Positions 36,135-44,283 of a DNA stretch of 64,000 nt are shown here, in pieces. The DNA is taken from positions 744,001 through 808,000 of the forward strand of contig NZ_CP197474.1 in NCBI RefSeq assembly GCF_052180245.1. The letters run 5' to 3'. The stretch comes from Parapusillimonas sp013416435. GTDB taxonomy: Bacteria; Pseudomonadota; Gammaproteobacteria; Burkholderiales; Burkholderiaceae_B. A program made the translations under genes and the position numbers. Each line of letters begins with the position of its first letter. The stretch's first letter is position 1. Under the pieces are notes generated by a model that saw nothing but the letters and a program-made list of their open reading frames with translations, did not search any database and had not been told where the DNA came from.

Positions 36135-36155
36135 CCGGCCCCTGCGAGGGGCCGG
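36135..36155 (-). other. GC-rich hairpin upstream of obgE
   Basis: CCGGCCCCT (36135-36143) and AGGGGCCGG (36147-36155) form a 9-bp stem with a three-base loop, 52 bases before the obgE start and just after the rpmA terminator. There is no T-run. It may shape the obgE leader or protect the 5' end after partial read-through. Confidence 0.5.
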
Positions 36156-36172
36156 GCTTGCAAACTATTCTA

Positions 36173-36202
36173 AAACAAAAAGCCCCGCCTATACGGCAGG
36201 GC
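36173..36202 (-). terminator. Intrinsic terminator (attenuator) after rpmA
   Basis: Read on the minus strand, GCCCTGCC pairs with GGCGGGGC over a short loop, with one G-T pair, followed by TTTTTGTTTT. It lies between rpmA and obgE. Because obgE and proB have the same direction, it probably reduces read-through from the strong ribosomal-protein promoter into obgE. Confidence 0.75.
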
Positions 36203-36225
36203 CTTGTTCGGTTTGCAGGCGGTGA

Positions 36226-36486
36226 TTATTCAGCCGCCACGACCGAAACGGTACGCTTGTTCAGCGCGCCCTTGACGGCGAACTTGACCGTGCCGTCGAC
36301 CAGCGAGTACAGCGTGTGGTCTTTGCCGATGCCGACATTGACGCCGGGGTGGAACTGCGTGCCGCGTTGGCGAACGATGATGGATCCAGCCGAGATCAGC
36401 TGGCCGCCGTAGGTTTTTACACCCAGTCGTTTCGATTCTGAGTCGCGACCGTTACGCGTAGAGCCGCCGCCTTTTTTCTGTGCCAT
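36226..36486 (-). CDS. rpmA: 50S ribosomal protein L27
   Basis: An 86-aa protein with the standard start MAQKKGGGSTRNGRDSESKR and the basic, glycine-rich core of L27, located at the peptidyl-transferase centre. It follows rplU by 37 bases. Length is normal and no N-terminal extension is present. Confidence 0.98.
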   Translation of the reverse strand: MAQKKGGGSTRNGRDSESKRLGVKTYGGQLISAGSIIVRQRGTQFHPGVNVGIGKDHTLYSLVDGTVKFAVKGALNKRTVSVVAAE

Positions 36487-36523
36487 GTTTAGCTCCTGCT
36501 ATACAAAACCGTTGAGTCTATCG

Positions 36524-36835
36524 TTAGGCCGAGATGGCTTCGATGCGGACTTCGGTGTAGTTTTGACGATGGCCCTGGCGCTTTTGGTAATGCTTGCGAC
36601 GGCGCATCTTGAAAATTTTGACCTTGTCGTGGCGGCCTTGCGCAAGAACGGTTGCCTTGACCACGGCACCGGCGACCAAAGGCGTGCCAATTTTCAATTG
36701 GTCGCCTTCGCCAACCGACAACACCTGGTCTAGCGAAATTTCTTGCCCAATGTCTGCCGGTATCTGTTCTATCTTGAGTTTTTGACCTGCAGCAACACGA
36801 TACTGTTTGCCGCCGGTTTTTATGACCGCGTACAT
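36524..36835 (-). CDS. rplU: 50S ribosomal protein L21
   Basis: A 103-aa protein beginning MYAVIKTGGKQYRVAAGQKL, with the KIFKMRRRKHYQKRQGHRQ tail typical of L21. I use the ATG at 36835; the extension upstream is not L21-like. It is first in rplU-rpmA, with obgE and proB behind a partial terminator. Two palindromic repeats lie about 105 bases upstream. Confidence 0.97.
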   Translation of the reverse strand: MYAVIKTGGKQYRVAAGQKLKIEQIPADIGQEISLDQVLSVGEGDQLKIGTPLVAGAVVKATVLAQGRHDKVKIFKMRRRKHYQKRQGHRQNYTEVRIEAISA

Positions 36836-36941
36836 GTGGGTATTCCTAATATTTGTTGGAAAGCCTTGGCCAAAAAGTGCCAAGCTCATGATTCTAGCGC
36901 GGGTGATTTAGTTTAGTCAAGTCAAAGACTTAGGGGGCATA

Positions 36942-37019
36942 GGGGTCAGACCCCGTATGGGGTCTGACCCCAGGTCAGTCATTAGCAGAGGGGTCGGGCC
37001 TCGTATGAGGTCTGACCCC
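36942..37019. repeat. Two 30-bp palindromic repeats, 48-bp period
   Basis: Copies at 36942-36971 (centre GTAT) and 36990-37019 (a degenerate copy, arm GGGGTCGGGCCTC). The spacer after copy 1 reads GGTCAGTCATTAGC and the sequence after copy 2 reads GGATCAGCCATTACG, which contains the argJ stop codon (TTA on this strand). The 48-bp unit therefore appears duplicated together with the argJ 3' end. It lies between argJ and rplU, both on the minus strand. Confidence 0.88.
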
Positions 37020-37029
37020 GGATCAGCCA

Positions 37030-38256
37030 TTACGACCGGTAATCCGCGTTGATGCTGACATACTCGTGCGAGAAGTCGCAGGTATATACGGTTTCCGTTT
37101 TGTCGCCGCGCCCCAGCGCGATGCGTACGACGATTTCCGCTTCCTTCATGACGCGCTGGCCATCGGCCTCCTGGTAGCCGAGGTGCCGTTCGCCCCGGCT
37201 GGCCACCTGGACGTCGCCAAGCCACAGATGGACCTTGCCGACGTCCAGGTCATCGATTCCGGCATAGCCGATGGCGCACAGAATACGTCCCAGATTGGGG
37301 TCGGATGCGAAGAAAGCGGTTTTCACCAGGGGGGATTGTGCAACGGCGTAGGCCACCTTCAGGGCTTCTTCCTGGGTGCCTGCTTCCTCGACCTGTATGG
37401 TCATGAACTTGGTGGCGCCTTCCGCGTCGCGCACGATCTTCTGGGCAAGTTCTTTTGCGGCGTCGGCCAGCGCTTCGTAGAGCGGCGTGTAGAGCGGGTC
37501 GGATACCGCCTCGATGCGGACCGGCGCCTTGCCGGTCGCCATGATGACGAAGGAGTCGTTGGTGGACGTATCCCCGTCGACCGTGATGCGATTGAAGGAG
37601 CGGTCTGCGATGGCGGAGGTCATGTCGCGCAGCAGCTCGGGCGAGATGCCGGCGTCGGTCGCCAGGAATCCGAGCATCGTCGCCATGTTGGGCTTGATCA
37701 TGCCCGCGCCCTTGCTGATGCCTGTGATGGTGATCGTGTGCTTGCCCAGCGCCACCCGCTTGGAAACGATCTTGGGCTGGGTGTCGGTGGTCATGATGCT
37801 GTGCGCTGCCGCGAACCAGTGATTGGCCGAGGCATCCGCCACCGCGGCGGGCAGGGCGGCGGTGAGCCGATCGACGGGCAGGGGCTCCAGGATCACGCCC
37901 GTGGAGAAAGGAAGGATCTGCGTGGGGGCCAGCCCCAGTGTTTCGCCCAGGGCGGCGCAGGTGTCGTGAGCGGCCTTCAGGCCGCCTTCCCCGGTGCCGG
38001 CATTGGCGTTGCCCGTGTTGACGACGAGCGCGCGGATGTCATGGCCGCTTGCGAGGTGCTTTTCGCAGACCTGTACAGGTGCCGCGCGGAAACGGTTGCG
38101 CGTAAAGACGCCGGCGACGCTGCTGCCTTCCGCCAGGCGAAATACGGTGAGATCGCGGCGGTTGGCCTTGCGTATGCCCGCTTCGGCTGTGCCGATTTCG
38201 ATGCCTTCAATGGGAAAGATTTGGGATTCCGGTGGAATGTACAGGTTGACGGCCAT
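37030..38256 (-). CDS. argJ: Bifunctional ornithine acetyltransferase / N-acetylglutamate synthase
   Basis: A 408-aa ArgJ precursor that transfers acetyl from N-acetylornithine to glutamate in the cyclic arginine pathway. The self-cleavage site is Ala192-Thr193 in KGAGMIKPNMATML, giving alpha and beta chains; Thr193 becomes the nucleophile. The C-terminus (TCDFSHEYVSINADYRS) is standard. It is flanked on both sides by copies of the palindromic repeat, and its stop codon is part of the tandemly repeated unit downstream. Confidence 0.96.
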   Translation of the reverse strand: MAVNLYIPPESQIFPIEGIEIGTAEAGIRKANRRDLTVFRLAEGSSVAGVFTRNRFRAAPVQVCEKHLASGHDIRALVVNTGNANAGTGEGGLKAAHDTCAALGETLGLAPTQILPFSTGVILEPLPVDRLTAALPAAVADASANHWFAAAHSIMTTDTQPKIVSKRVALGKHTITITGISKGAGMIKPNMATMLGFLATDAGISPELLRDMTSAIADRSFNRITVDGDTSTNDSFVIMATGKAPVRIEAVSDPLYTPLYEALADAAKELAQKIVRDAEGATKFMTIQVEEAGTQEEALKVAYAVAQSPLVKTAFFASDPNLGRILCAIGYAGIDDLDVGKVHLWLGDVQVASRGERHLGYQEADGQRVMKEAEIVVRIALGRGDKTETVYTCDFSHEYVSINADYRS

Positions 38257-38317
38257 GGAGCAATCTCGTCGAATAGGTAGGGGGAAACCTAGGATTCTAT
38301 CGTGGAAGCGGTACTGA

Positions 38318-38347
38318 GGGGTCAGACCCCGTACGGGGTCTGACCCC
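38318..38347. repeat. 30-bp palindromic repeat, perfect copy
   Basis: A perfect palindrome: both 13-base arms match and the centre is GTAC. It lies 10 bases downstream of the marR stop and 62 bases upstream of the argJ start, both genes on the minus strand. It could end the marR transcript or shape the argJ leader. Confidence 0.92.
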
Positions 38348-38356
38348 GGGTGCGGC

Positions 38357-38875
38357 CTAGTCGCGTTCCGGAAGGCGGGTATGCACCAGCAGCTTCAGTT
38401 CGCCCAGCGCCTCAAACAGGCTGCGGCGGCTTTTCTCGGACAGGCCGCCGAAAATGCCCTGCACCCATTGTTCGTGGGATTCGGCCATTTTCTTGAAGCT
38501 GCGCTTGCCCTTGCTGGTCAGCCGGATAAGCGAGCTGCGGCGATCCGTGGCGACTTTCAGGCGCTCGACGAGTCCTTCCTTTTCCAATTGATCCGTGATG
38601 CCGGTGATATTCCCGTTGGTCACCATCATGTGGCGCGAGAGCTCGCTCATTTTCATGCCGGCGGGCGCGCGCAGTAATTGCGCCATCAGGTCGAACCGGG
38701 GCAGCGTGGTGGCGAACTCGGTGCGCAGCCGGCTGCGCAATTCGCCTTCGATCAGATTGCAGCAGGTAAGCAGGCGCAGCCACAGGCGCAGATCGTGATG
38801 ATCTTCAGGCATGGCCCGGCTTTCGAGATCCGGCCTGCCATGCAGGGGGTGTATGGTTTCGGCGATGTCGTTCAT
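38357..38875 (-). CDS. MarR-family regulator of the adjacent CoA-thioester catabolic genes (inferred)
   Basis: A 172-aa MarR protein. The winged helix is at about residues 70-125 (MKMSELSRHMMVTNGNITGITDQLEKEGLVERL in pieces, then TDRRSSLIRLTSKGK). I use the ATG at 38875; a longer frame to 38929 is possible. It diverges from the DUF2817 gene. An AT-rich motif in its promoter region recurs at the catabolic operon promoter, so it is the likely repressor, released by an aryl-CoA or the free acid; this is inferred. Confidence 0.88.
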   Translation of the reverse strand: MNDIAETIHPLHGRPDLESRAMPEDHHDLRLWLRLLTCCNLIEGELRSRLRTEFATTLPRFDLMAQLLRAPAGMKMSELSRHMMVTNGNITGITDQLEKEGLVERLKVATDRRSSLIRLTSKGKRSFKKMAESHEQWVQGIFGGLSEKSRRSLFEALGELKLLVHTRLPERD

Positions 38876-38916
38876 TGTCGTTTCCGGAGCTGGCGGCAGT
38901 GTCCGCTGCGCCGATA

Positions 38917-38933
38917 GTTTAATCTTCAATCAC
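38917..38933. promoter_or_regulatory. Candidate MarR operator, marR-DUF2817 intergenic
   Basis: GTTTAATCTTCAATCAC; the complement contains ATTGAAGATTAAAC, an imperfect inverted repeat. A very similar word, GTTGAAGCTTAAAAC, overlaps the -10 box upstream of the monooxygenase gene. Shared sequence at both promoters of one gene cluster suggests a common operator. Confidence 0.5.
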
Positions 38934-38982
38934 ATCTTAGTGGTAAATTGCCTGGAACCGGAGTGTTGAGGAAAGACAAAAC

Positions 38983-40065
38983 ATGTATAAAAATCAATTC
39001 AGTGACAGTTATGCCGACGCGCGCCAGCGCTTTCTCGGCTCGGCCCGCAAGCACGGCGGCGATGTAGAGTCGCACTTGAATCCCGCGGGCCCGGGCGCGC
39101 AGGGCGAAGAGCTGGCCATGGATACGGCGTACTTCGGCGAGCCCGGCGCGAGCGCGTTGCTGGTGCTGACATCGGCCATGCATGGCGAGGAAGGCTACTG
39201 CGGCTCGGGATGCCAGGTGGCTCTGATGGAAGACGATGCCCTGCTGGCCCGCGCGAGAGCCGGCGGCGTAGGCATCCTGCTGGTGCATGCGGTGAATGCG
39301 TATGGGTTTTCGTGGGGGCATCGCACCAACGAAGACAACATCGATCTGAACCGGAACTTCTGCGACTTCAGCAAGCCTTTGCCCGACAATCCCCATTATC
39401 GGACCCTGCACCCCTTGCTGGTGCCCGATGCCTGGCCTCCTTCGGCAGAGAACGAAGCGGCCATCCAGGCATTCATCGATCGCGAGGGCCAGCAAGCCTA
39501 TCGGGAAGGCATGATGAAAGGACAGCACCGCCATCCCGAGGGCCTGTTCTACGGCGGCACCGCAGCCAGCTGGAGCAACCTGACGCTCAGGCGGGTGCTG
39601 CGCCGCTATGGGGAAGGGCGGCGCAGCATCGGATGGATCGACTACCACACGGGCCTGGGGCCTTACGGCCACGCCGAGAAGATCTTCGTTCAGAACGACT
39701 CCGAGGCCTACGAGCGGGCCAAGTCATGGTGGGGCGCCGACGTGATCGCGGTGTACGAGCCGGGATCGAGCACGGTCGAGATCACCGGCACCGCCTTGCA
39801 GGCCCTGCTCGAAGAATGCGGACAGGTGCCGGAGCTCACGTTCATGGCAATGGAGTATGGCACGGTGCCGATGGACCGGGTGTTCCTCGCGCTGCGCGGC
39901 GACCGCTGGCTGGCGGCCCACCCCGACGCGGACGAAGCGCGGCGTCGGGCCCTGAAGGCAGGCCATCGCGCGGCGTTCTATCCCGACGCCGATGATTGGC
40001 GCGGCGCGGTGCTGGGGCAGTCGCGGGTGAGCGTTCTGCAGGCGATTTGCGGCTTGGCCCGATAG
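38983..40065 (+). CDS. DUF2817 / M14-like zinc carboxypeptidase-family protein
   Basis: A 360-aa cytoplasmic protein without signal peptide. Metal-ligand pattern of M14 enzymes: His67 and Glu70 in MHGEEGYCG, substrate-binding LNRNF (residues 122-126), third ligand His222 in DYHTGLGPYG and catalytic Glu291 in MEYGT. It may hydrolyse an amide or amino-acid conjugate. It lies beside the aromatic CoA cluster, with the MarR gene divergent and 123 bases before the monooxygenase gene, so release of an acyl-amino acid feeding the pathway is conceivable; no direct evidence. Confidence 0.82.
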   Translation: MYKNQFSDSYADARQRFLGSARKHGGDVESHLNPAGPGAQGEELAMDTAYFGEPGASALLVLTSAMHGEEGYCGSGCQVALMEDDALLARARAGGVGILLVHAVNAYGFSWGHRTNEDNIDLNRNFCDFSKPLPDNPHYRTLHPLLVPDAWPPSAENEAAIQAFIDREGQQAYREGMMKGQHRHPEGLFYGGTAASWSNLTLRRVLRRYGEGRRSIGWIDYHTGLGPYGHAEKIFVQNDSEAYERAKSWWGADVIAVYEPGSSTVEITGTALQALLEECGQVPELTFMAMEYGTVPMDRVFLALRGDRWLAAHPDADEARRRALKAGHRAAFYPDADDWRGAVLGQSRVSVLQAICGLAR

Positions 40066-40098
40066 GGAAAATCCTACTTCGTTCAAACATGAAACTTC

Positions 40099-40127
40099 TT
40101 GCACCGCCTTTTTTTTGGCTATATAGT
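40099..40127 (+). promoter_or_regulatory. Sigma-70 promoter of the aryl-CoA catabolic operon
   Basis: TTGCAC (-35, 40099-40104) and TATAGT (-10, 40122-40127) are separated by exactly 17 bases, a near-consensus promoter about 60 bases upstream of the monooxygenase start. An inverted repeat GTTCA/TGAAC with an AACA loop region lies just upstream at 40081-40094. The promoter shows that the operon can be expressed independently of the DUF2817 gene. Confidence 0.7.
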
Positions 40128-40140
40128 TGAAGCTTAAAAC
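40125..40140. promoter_or_regulatory. Candidate MarR operator overlapping the operon -10 box
   Basis: AGTTGAAGCTTAAAAC contains a near-palindrome, TTGAAGCTTAAA, and matches the marR promoter-region motif at 38917-38933. Its overlap with TATAGT and the expected +1 is the classic position for a repressor. Confidence 0.5.
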
Positions 40141-40188
40141 ATTGGCGCCGCCCTGGCCACGGGTCGCGCTTCGATGAACGGAGACCCC

Positions 40189-42528
40189 ATGAATATCGTA
40201 TGCATAGGCGGCGGCCCGGCAGGGCTTTATTTCGGCCTGCTGATGAAGCTCAGCGACCCCTCCAACGAGGTCACGGTCATCGAGCGGAACCGGCCGTACG
40301 ATACGTTCGGATGGGGCGTGGTGTTCTCCGACGCGACGTTGGAAAACCTCAAGCAGGCCGACCCCGTATCGGCGGAGCAGATCAGCGCCGCGTTCAACCA
40401 CTGGGACGATATCGAAATCCATTACAAAGGCCGGTCGCTGCGCAGCAGCGGGCATGGCTTCATCGGAATCGGACGCAAGAAACTGCTGAACATCCTGCAG
40501 GCGCGCTGCGAGGAAACCGGTGTGAATCTGGTGTTCGAAACCGACGTGAGCGACGACCAGGCCGTTGCGCTGAAATACAAGGCGGACCTGGTGATCGCAT
40601 CCGACGGACTGAACAGCAAGATAAGGACCCGGTACCAGCAGACCTATCAACCCGACATCGATACGCGTCAATGCCGTTTCGTTTGGCTGGGCACGACCAA
40701 GACCTTCGACGCATTCACGTTTGCCTTCGTGCCCACTGAACATGGCTGGTTCCAGGCCCACATCTATCAATTCGAGCCGGGCATGTCGACCTTCATCGTC
40801 GAAACGCGGGACGAGACCTGGAAGGCGGCGGGCCTCGATGAAATGAGCCAAGAGGAAGGCATCGCCTTCTGCGAAAAACTCTTCGCGCCCTGGCTGGACG
40901 GCCATCCGCTGATCTCAAACGCGGCGCATCTGCGCGGCTCGGCCATCTGGATCCGTTTCCCGCGCGTCATCTGCAATACCTGGGTGCACGAGCAAGCCTT
41001 GCTCGATGGGCGCAGCGTACCCGTGGTCCTGATGGGCGACGCTGCCCATACCGCCCACTTCTCCATTGGTTCGGGCACCAAGCTGGCGCTGGAGGACGCA
41101 ATCGAATTGCACCGTTCCATCCAGGTGCACGGCAATGACTTGACTGCCGCGCTGGCGCATTACCAGGACGTCCGCAGCGTCGAGGTCCTGAAAATACAGA
41201 ATGCCGCGCGCAATTCCACGGAATGGTTCGAGAACGTGGCGCGCTACGCGGATTTCGAACCCGAGCAATTCGCCTATTCGCTGCTGACGCGCTCGCAGCG
41301 GATTTCGCACGAGAATCTGCGCTTGCGCGATGCGGGCTGGCTGGAAGGCTATGAGCGCTGGCTCGCGCATCAGGCGGGCATGGAAAGCTCGAATGGCCAG
41401 CCGGCGCCGCCCATGCTGACGCCCTATCGGGTGCGCGGCCTGAGCTTGAAGAACCGCATCGTCGTTTCTCCCATGGCCATGTACTCCAGCGTCGATGGCG
41501 TGCCGGGTGACTTTCATCTGGTGCACCTGGGCGGGCGCGCGATGGGCGGGGCCGGCATGGTCATGGTCGAAATGACCTGCGTCTCGCCCGAAGCCCGCAT
41601 CACCCCGGGATGCCCGGGATTGTGGAACGACGCGCAAATGCTGGCCTTCAAACGAATCGTGGACTTCGTGCATGCGAATACCGATGCACGAATCGGCATA
41701 CAGCTTGGCCACGCAGGACGCAAGGGCTCCACGCGGGTCAGTTGGGAGGGTACCGACATGCCCTTGCCGGAAGGCAATTGGCCCCTGGTCTCGGCATCGG
41801 CCATTCCTTACATCGAAGGTGTGTCGCAGGTGCCGCAAGCCATGGCCAAAGAACAGATGGACACGGTGCGCGAACAATTCTGCGCAGCGGCCCGGCGCGC
41901 GGCGCAGGCGGGTTTCGACTGGCTGGAATTGCACTGCGCCCACGGCTACCTGCTGTCCAGCTTCATCAGCCCGCTGACCAATCATCGTACCGACGAGTAC
42001 GGCGGATCACTCGACAACCGGCTGCGTTATCCCCTGGAGGTATTCAAGGCGCTGCGCGAAGCATGGCCGCAAGACCGGCCGATGTCGGTGCGGATTTCCG
42101 CGCACGACTGGGTCGAAGGCGGCATCACGCCCGACGATGCCATCGAGATCGCGCGGCGCTTCAAGGAGGCCGGCGTCGACCTGGTGGACTGCTCTTCCGG
42201 ACAGGTCAGCAAGGCCGAGCAGCCGGTGTTCGGACGCATGTTCCAGACGCCGTTCTCGGATCGGATACGCAACGAGGCGGGCATCCCCACTATTGCGGTC
42301 GGGGCGATCTTCGAAGCGGATCACGTGAACAGCATCATCGCATCGGGCCGTGCCGACTTGTGCGCGCTGGCCCGGCCCCATCTCGCCGATGCGGCCTGGA
42401 CGCTGCGCGAGGCGGCCCGCATCGGCTATACCGACATCCCATGGCCCAGGCAGTATTTCCCGGCCAAGCGCCAGCTCGAGACCAACTTCGAGCGCGCGGC
42501 GGCCTATGCGCAATCGATAGGGGCATGA
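40189..42528 (+). CDS. Anthraniloyl-CoA/salicyloyl-CoA-type FAD monooxygenase fused to Old Yellow Enzyme-like reductase
   Basis: A 779-aa fusion. Residues about 1-385 form an FAD aromatic hydroxylase: CIGGGPAGLYFGLL at the N-terminus and GDAAHTAHFSIGSGTKLALEDA near residue 285. From about residue 405, an OYE-type flavin reductase follows (LKNRIVVSPMAMYSSVDG, QLGHAGRKGS, HCAHGYLLSSFISPLTNHR). This architecture matches 2-aminobenzoyl-CoA monooxygenase/reductase, which hydroxylates and dearomatises the ring, and the bifunctional salicylyl-CoA 5-hydroxylase annotations. The start is the ATG at 40189 after GGAGA. It overlaps the SDR gene start by one base. Confidence 0.88.
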   Translation: MNIVCIGGGPAGLYFGLLMKLSDPSNEVTVIERNRPYDTFGWGVVFSDATLENLKQADPVSAEQISAAFNHWDDIEIHYKGRSLRSSGHGFIGIGRKKLLNILQARCEETGVNLVFETDVSDDQAVALKYKADLVIASDGLNSKIRTRYQQTYQPDIDTRQCRFVWLGTTKTFDAFTFAFVPTEHGWFQAHIYQFEPGMSTFIVETRDETWKAAGLDEMSQEEGIAFCEKLFAPWLDGHPLISNAAHLRGSAIWIRFPRVICNTWVHEQALLDGRSVPVVLMGDAAHTAHFSIGSGTKLALEDAIELHRSIQVHGNDLTAALAHYQDVRSVEVLKIQNAARNSTEWFENVARYADFEPEQFAYSLLTRSQRISHENLRLRDAGWLEGYERWLAHQAGMESSNGQPAPPMLTPYRVRGLSLKNRIVVSPMAMYSSVDGVPGDFHLVHLGGRAMGGAGMVMVEMTCVSPEARITPGCPGLWNDAQMLAFKRIVDFVHANTDARIGIQLGHAGRKGSTRVSWEGTDMPLPEGNWPLVSASAIPYIEGVSQVPQAMAKEQMDTVREQFCAAARRAAQAGFDWLELHCAHGYLLSSFISPLTNHRTDEYGGSLDNRLRYPLEVFKALREAWPQDRPMSVRISAHDWVEGGITPDDAIEIARRFKEAGVDLVDCSSGQVSKAEQPVFGRMFQTPFSDRIRNEAGIPTIAVGAIFEADHVNSIIASGRADLCALARPHLADAAWTLREAARIGYTDIPWPRQYFPAKRQLETNFERAAAYAQSIGA

Positions 42529-43313
42529 TGAACGGAATCACACTCGAGGGCAGGCACGCGCTGGTGACCGGCGGCTCGCGCGGCATCGGCCATGCCGTGG
42601 CACGGCGCCTGCTCGACATGGGCGCGCGGGTGACCTTGCTGGGACGCGGGGAATCCGCCTTGCGCGAAGCGCAGGACCGCCTGGGCCGGCCCGACCGGGT
42701 CGGCTACGTATCGGCCGACATCGAACGCCGCAGCCAGGTGGATGAAGCCTTTGCGCGCGCCCGCCAGTGGGGCGGCGTGGTCGACGTCCTGATCAATAAC
42801 GCGGGGCAGGCGGTCAGCGAGCGTTTCGATCGCATCGGCGAGGACGACTGGAACCGGATGATCGCCGTCAATCTGAGCGGTACCTTCCATTGCATGCAGG
42901 CCGTGCTGCCCGGCATGCTCGAGCTCGGCTGGGGCCGTATCGTCAACGTGGTCAGCACGGCCGGCCTGATCGGCTACCCGTACGTCAGCGCCTATTGCGC
43001 GGCCAAGCACGGCGTCATCGGGCTGACGCGCTCGGTGGCCCTGGAACACGCCCGCCGCGGGATCACGGTCAATGCGGTCTGCCCCGGTTACACCGAAACC
43101 GACATCGTTCAGGACGCGGTCGCCAACATCACCCAGAAGACCGGCATGACGCCGGAGCAGGCGCGCGCCAAGCTGGCGGAGCGCAACCCTCAGGGGAAGC
43201 TGGTGCAGCCGGACGAGGTCGCGGATGCGGTGGCATGGCTATGCCTGCCCGGATCGTCGTCGATCAACGGGCAGGCCATTCCCGTGGACGGGGGGGAAGT
43301 GACCGGACACTGA
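42528..43313 (+). CDS. Short-chain dehydrogenase/reductase of the aryl-CoA cluster
   Basis: A 261-aa SDR with cofactor motif TGGSRGIG (about residue 15), NNAG and the catalytic Ser-Tyr-Lys (VSTAGLIGYPYVSAYCAAK). It probably oxidises or reduces a hydroxyacyl-CoA intermediate after ring reduction. Two adjacent ATGs exist (42525 and 42528); AGGGG just upstream suits the second better. It is translationally coupled to the monooxygenase gene. Confidence 0.88.
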   Translation: MNGITLEGRHALVTGGSRGIGHAVARRLLDMGARVTLLGRGESALREAQDRLGRPDRVGYVSADIERRSQVDEAFARARQWGGVVDVLINNAGQAVSERFDRIGEDDWNRMIAVNLSGTFHCMQAVLPGMLELGWGRIVNVVSTAGLIGYPYVSAYCAAKHGVIGLTRSVALEHARRGITVNAVCPGYTETDIVQDAVANITQKTGMTPEQARAKLAERNPQGKLVQPDEVADAVAWLCLPGSSSINGQAIPVDGGEVTGH

Positions 43314-43335
43314 CGGTCCTAGACAAGGAAAATAT

Positions 43336-44190
43336 ATGGAACAACAGACTGTACATACCATGGCGCATCATAAGCGTCCCTGCGCCGCCTACGAGGCGCG
43401 CAACTTTCTTTGGGAAACCAGCGAGGACGGCAAGGTGGCCACCATCACGCTGAACCGCCCGGAGCGCAAGAACCCGCTGACTTTTGACTCCTATGCCGAA
43501 CTGCGCGACCTGTTCCGCTCGCTGGTCTATGCAACGGACATCAAGTGCGTGGTGGTGACGGGCGCGGGCGGAAACTTTTGCTCCGGGGGCGACGTACATG
43601 AAATCATCGGTCCCCTGACGCGTATGTCCATGCCCGAACTGCTGGACTTCACGCGCATGACCGGCGATCTGGTCAAAGCCATGCGGGCGTGTCCGCAGCC
43701 CATCGTCTCGGCCGTGGACGGCATCTGTGCGGGGGCCGGCGCCATGATTGCGCTTGCCTCCGACATGAGGCTGGGCACCGCACAAGCCAAGACTGCCTTC
43801 CTGTTCACGCGGGTGGGCCTGGCGGGCGCGGACATGGGCGCCTGCACCCTGCTGCCACGCATGATCGGGCAGGGCAGGGCTTCCGAACTCCTGTATACCG
43901 GGCGCTCCATGAGCGCCGACGAGGGCCTGGCCTGGGGGTTCTTCAACAGCCTGAAAGAACCTGGCGAGGTATTGGCCGAAGCGCACAAGCTGGCGCGCCA
44001 GCTCGCCGATGGGCCGACCTTCGCGCATGGCATGACCAAGAAGCTGTTGCATCAGGAATGGAACATGGGCGTCGACGAGGCCATCGAAGCCGAGGCCGAG
44101 GCGCAGGCGATCTGCATGCAGACACGTGATTTCGTGCGTGCCTACGATGCTTTCGTCGCCAAGCAGAAACCCGTATTCCAGGGAGACTGA
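43336..44190 (+). CDS. Enoyl-CoA hydratase/isomerase family protein
   Basis: A 284-aa crotonase. The CoA/oxyanion-hole segments are visible: NRPERKNPLTFDSY, GAGGNFCSGGDVHEI and DGICAGAGAMIALASD. It is somewhat longer at the N-terminus than standard hydratases. In this operon it should hydrate or hydrolytically open a cyclic dienoyl-CoA product. It lies 22 bases after the SDR gene and is followed directly by a 24-codon ORF. Confidence 0.88.
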   Translation: MEQQTVHTMAHHKRPCAAYEARNFLWETSEDGKVATITLNRPERKNPLTFDSYAELRDLFRSLVYATDIKCVVVTGAGGNFCSGGDVHEIIGPLTRMSMPELLDFTRMTGDLVKAMRACPQPIVSAVDGICAGAGAMIALASDMRLGTAQAKTAFLFTRVGLAGADMGACTLLPRMIGQGRASELLYTGRSMSADEGLAWGFFNSLKEPGEVLAEAHKLARQLADGPTFAHGMTKKLLHQEWNMGVDEAIEAEAEAQAICMQTRDFVRAYDAFVAKQKPVFQGD

Positions 44191-44265
44191 ATGAGCGCCG
44201 CCGAATGGCTGGAATGGCCGCAGCGACTGTTCGAAGGGCGCGACCTGCCCGGCCGCGCGCGCTGA
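44191..44265 (+). CDS. 24-codon ORF, possible gene remnant
   Basis: It starts with ATG immediately after the hydratase stop and encodes MSAAEWLEWPQRLFEGRDLP plus four residues. GGGAGA lies upstream, inside the end of the hydratase gene. The N-terminus resembles beginnings of acyl-CoA dehydrogenases (a Met-Ser-Ala...Leu-x-Trp-Pro pattern), which often follow the hydratase in similar clusters, so it may be the scar of a deleted gene. It could equally be a small coupling ORF. I recognise no domain. Confidence 0.35.
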   Translation: MSAAEWLEWPQRLFEGRDLPGRAR

Positions 44266-44283
44266 ACGAGACAGGGGAAAGGA

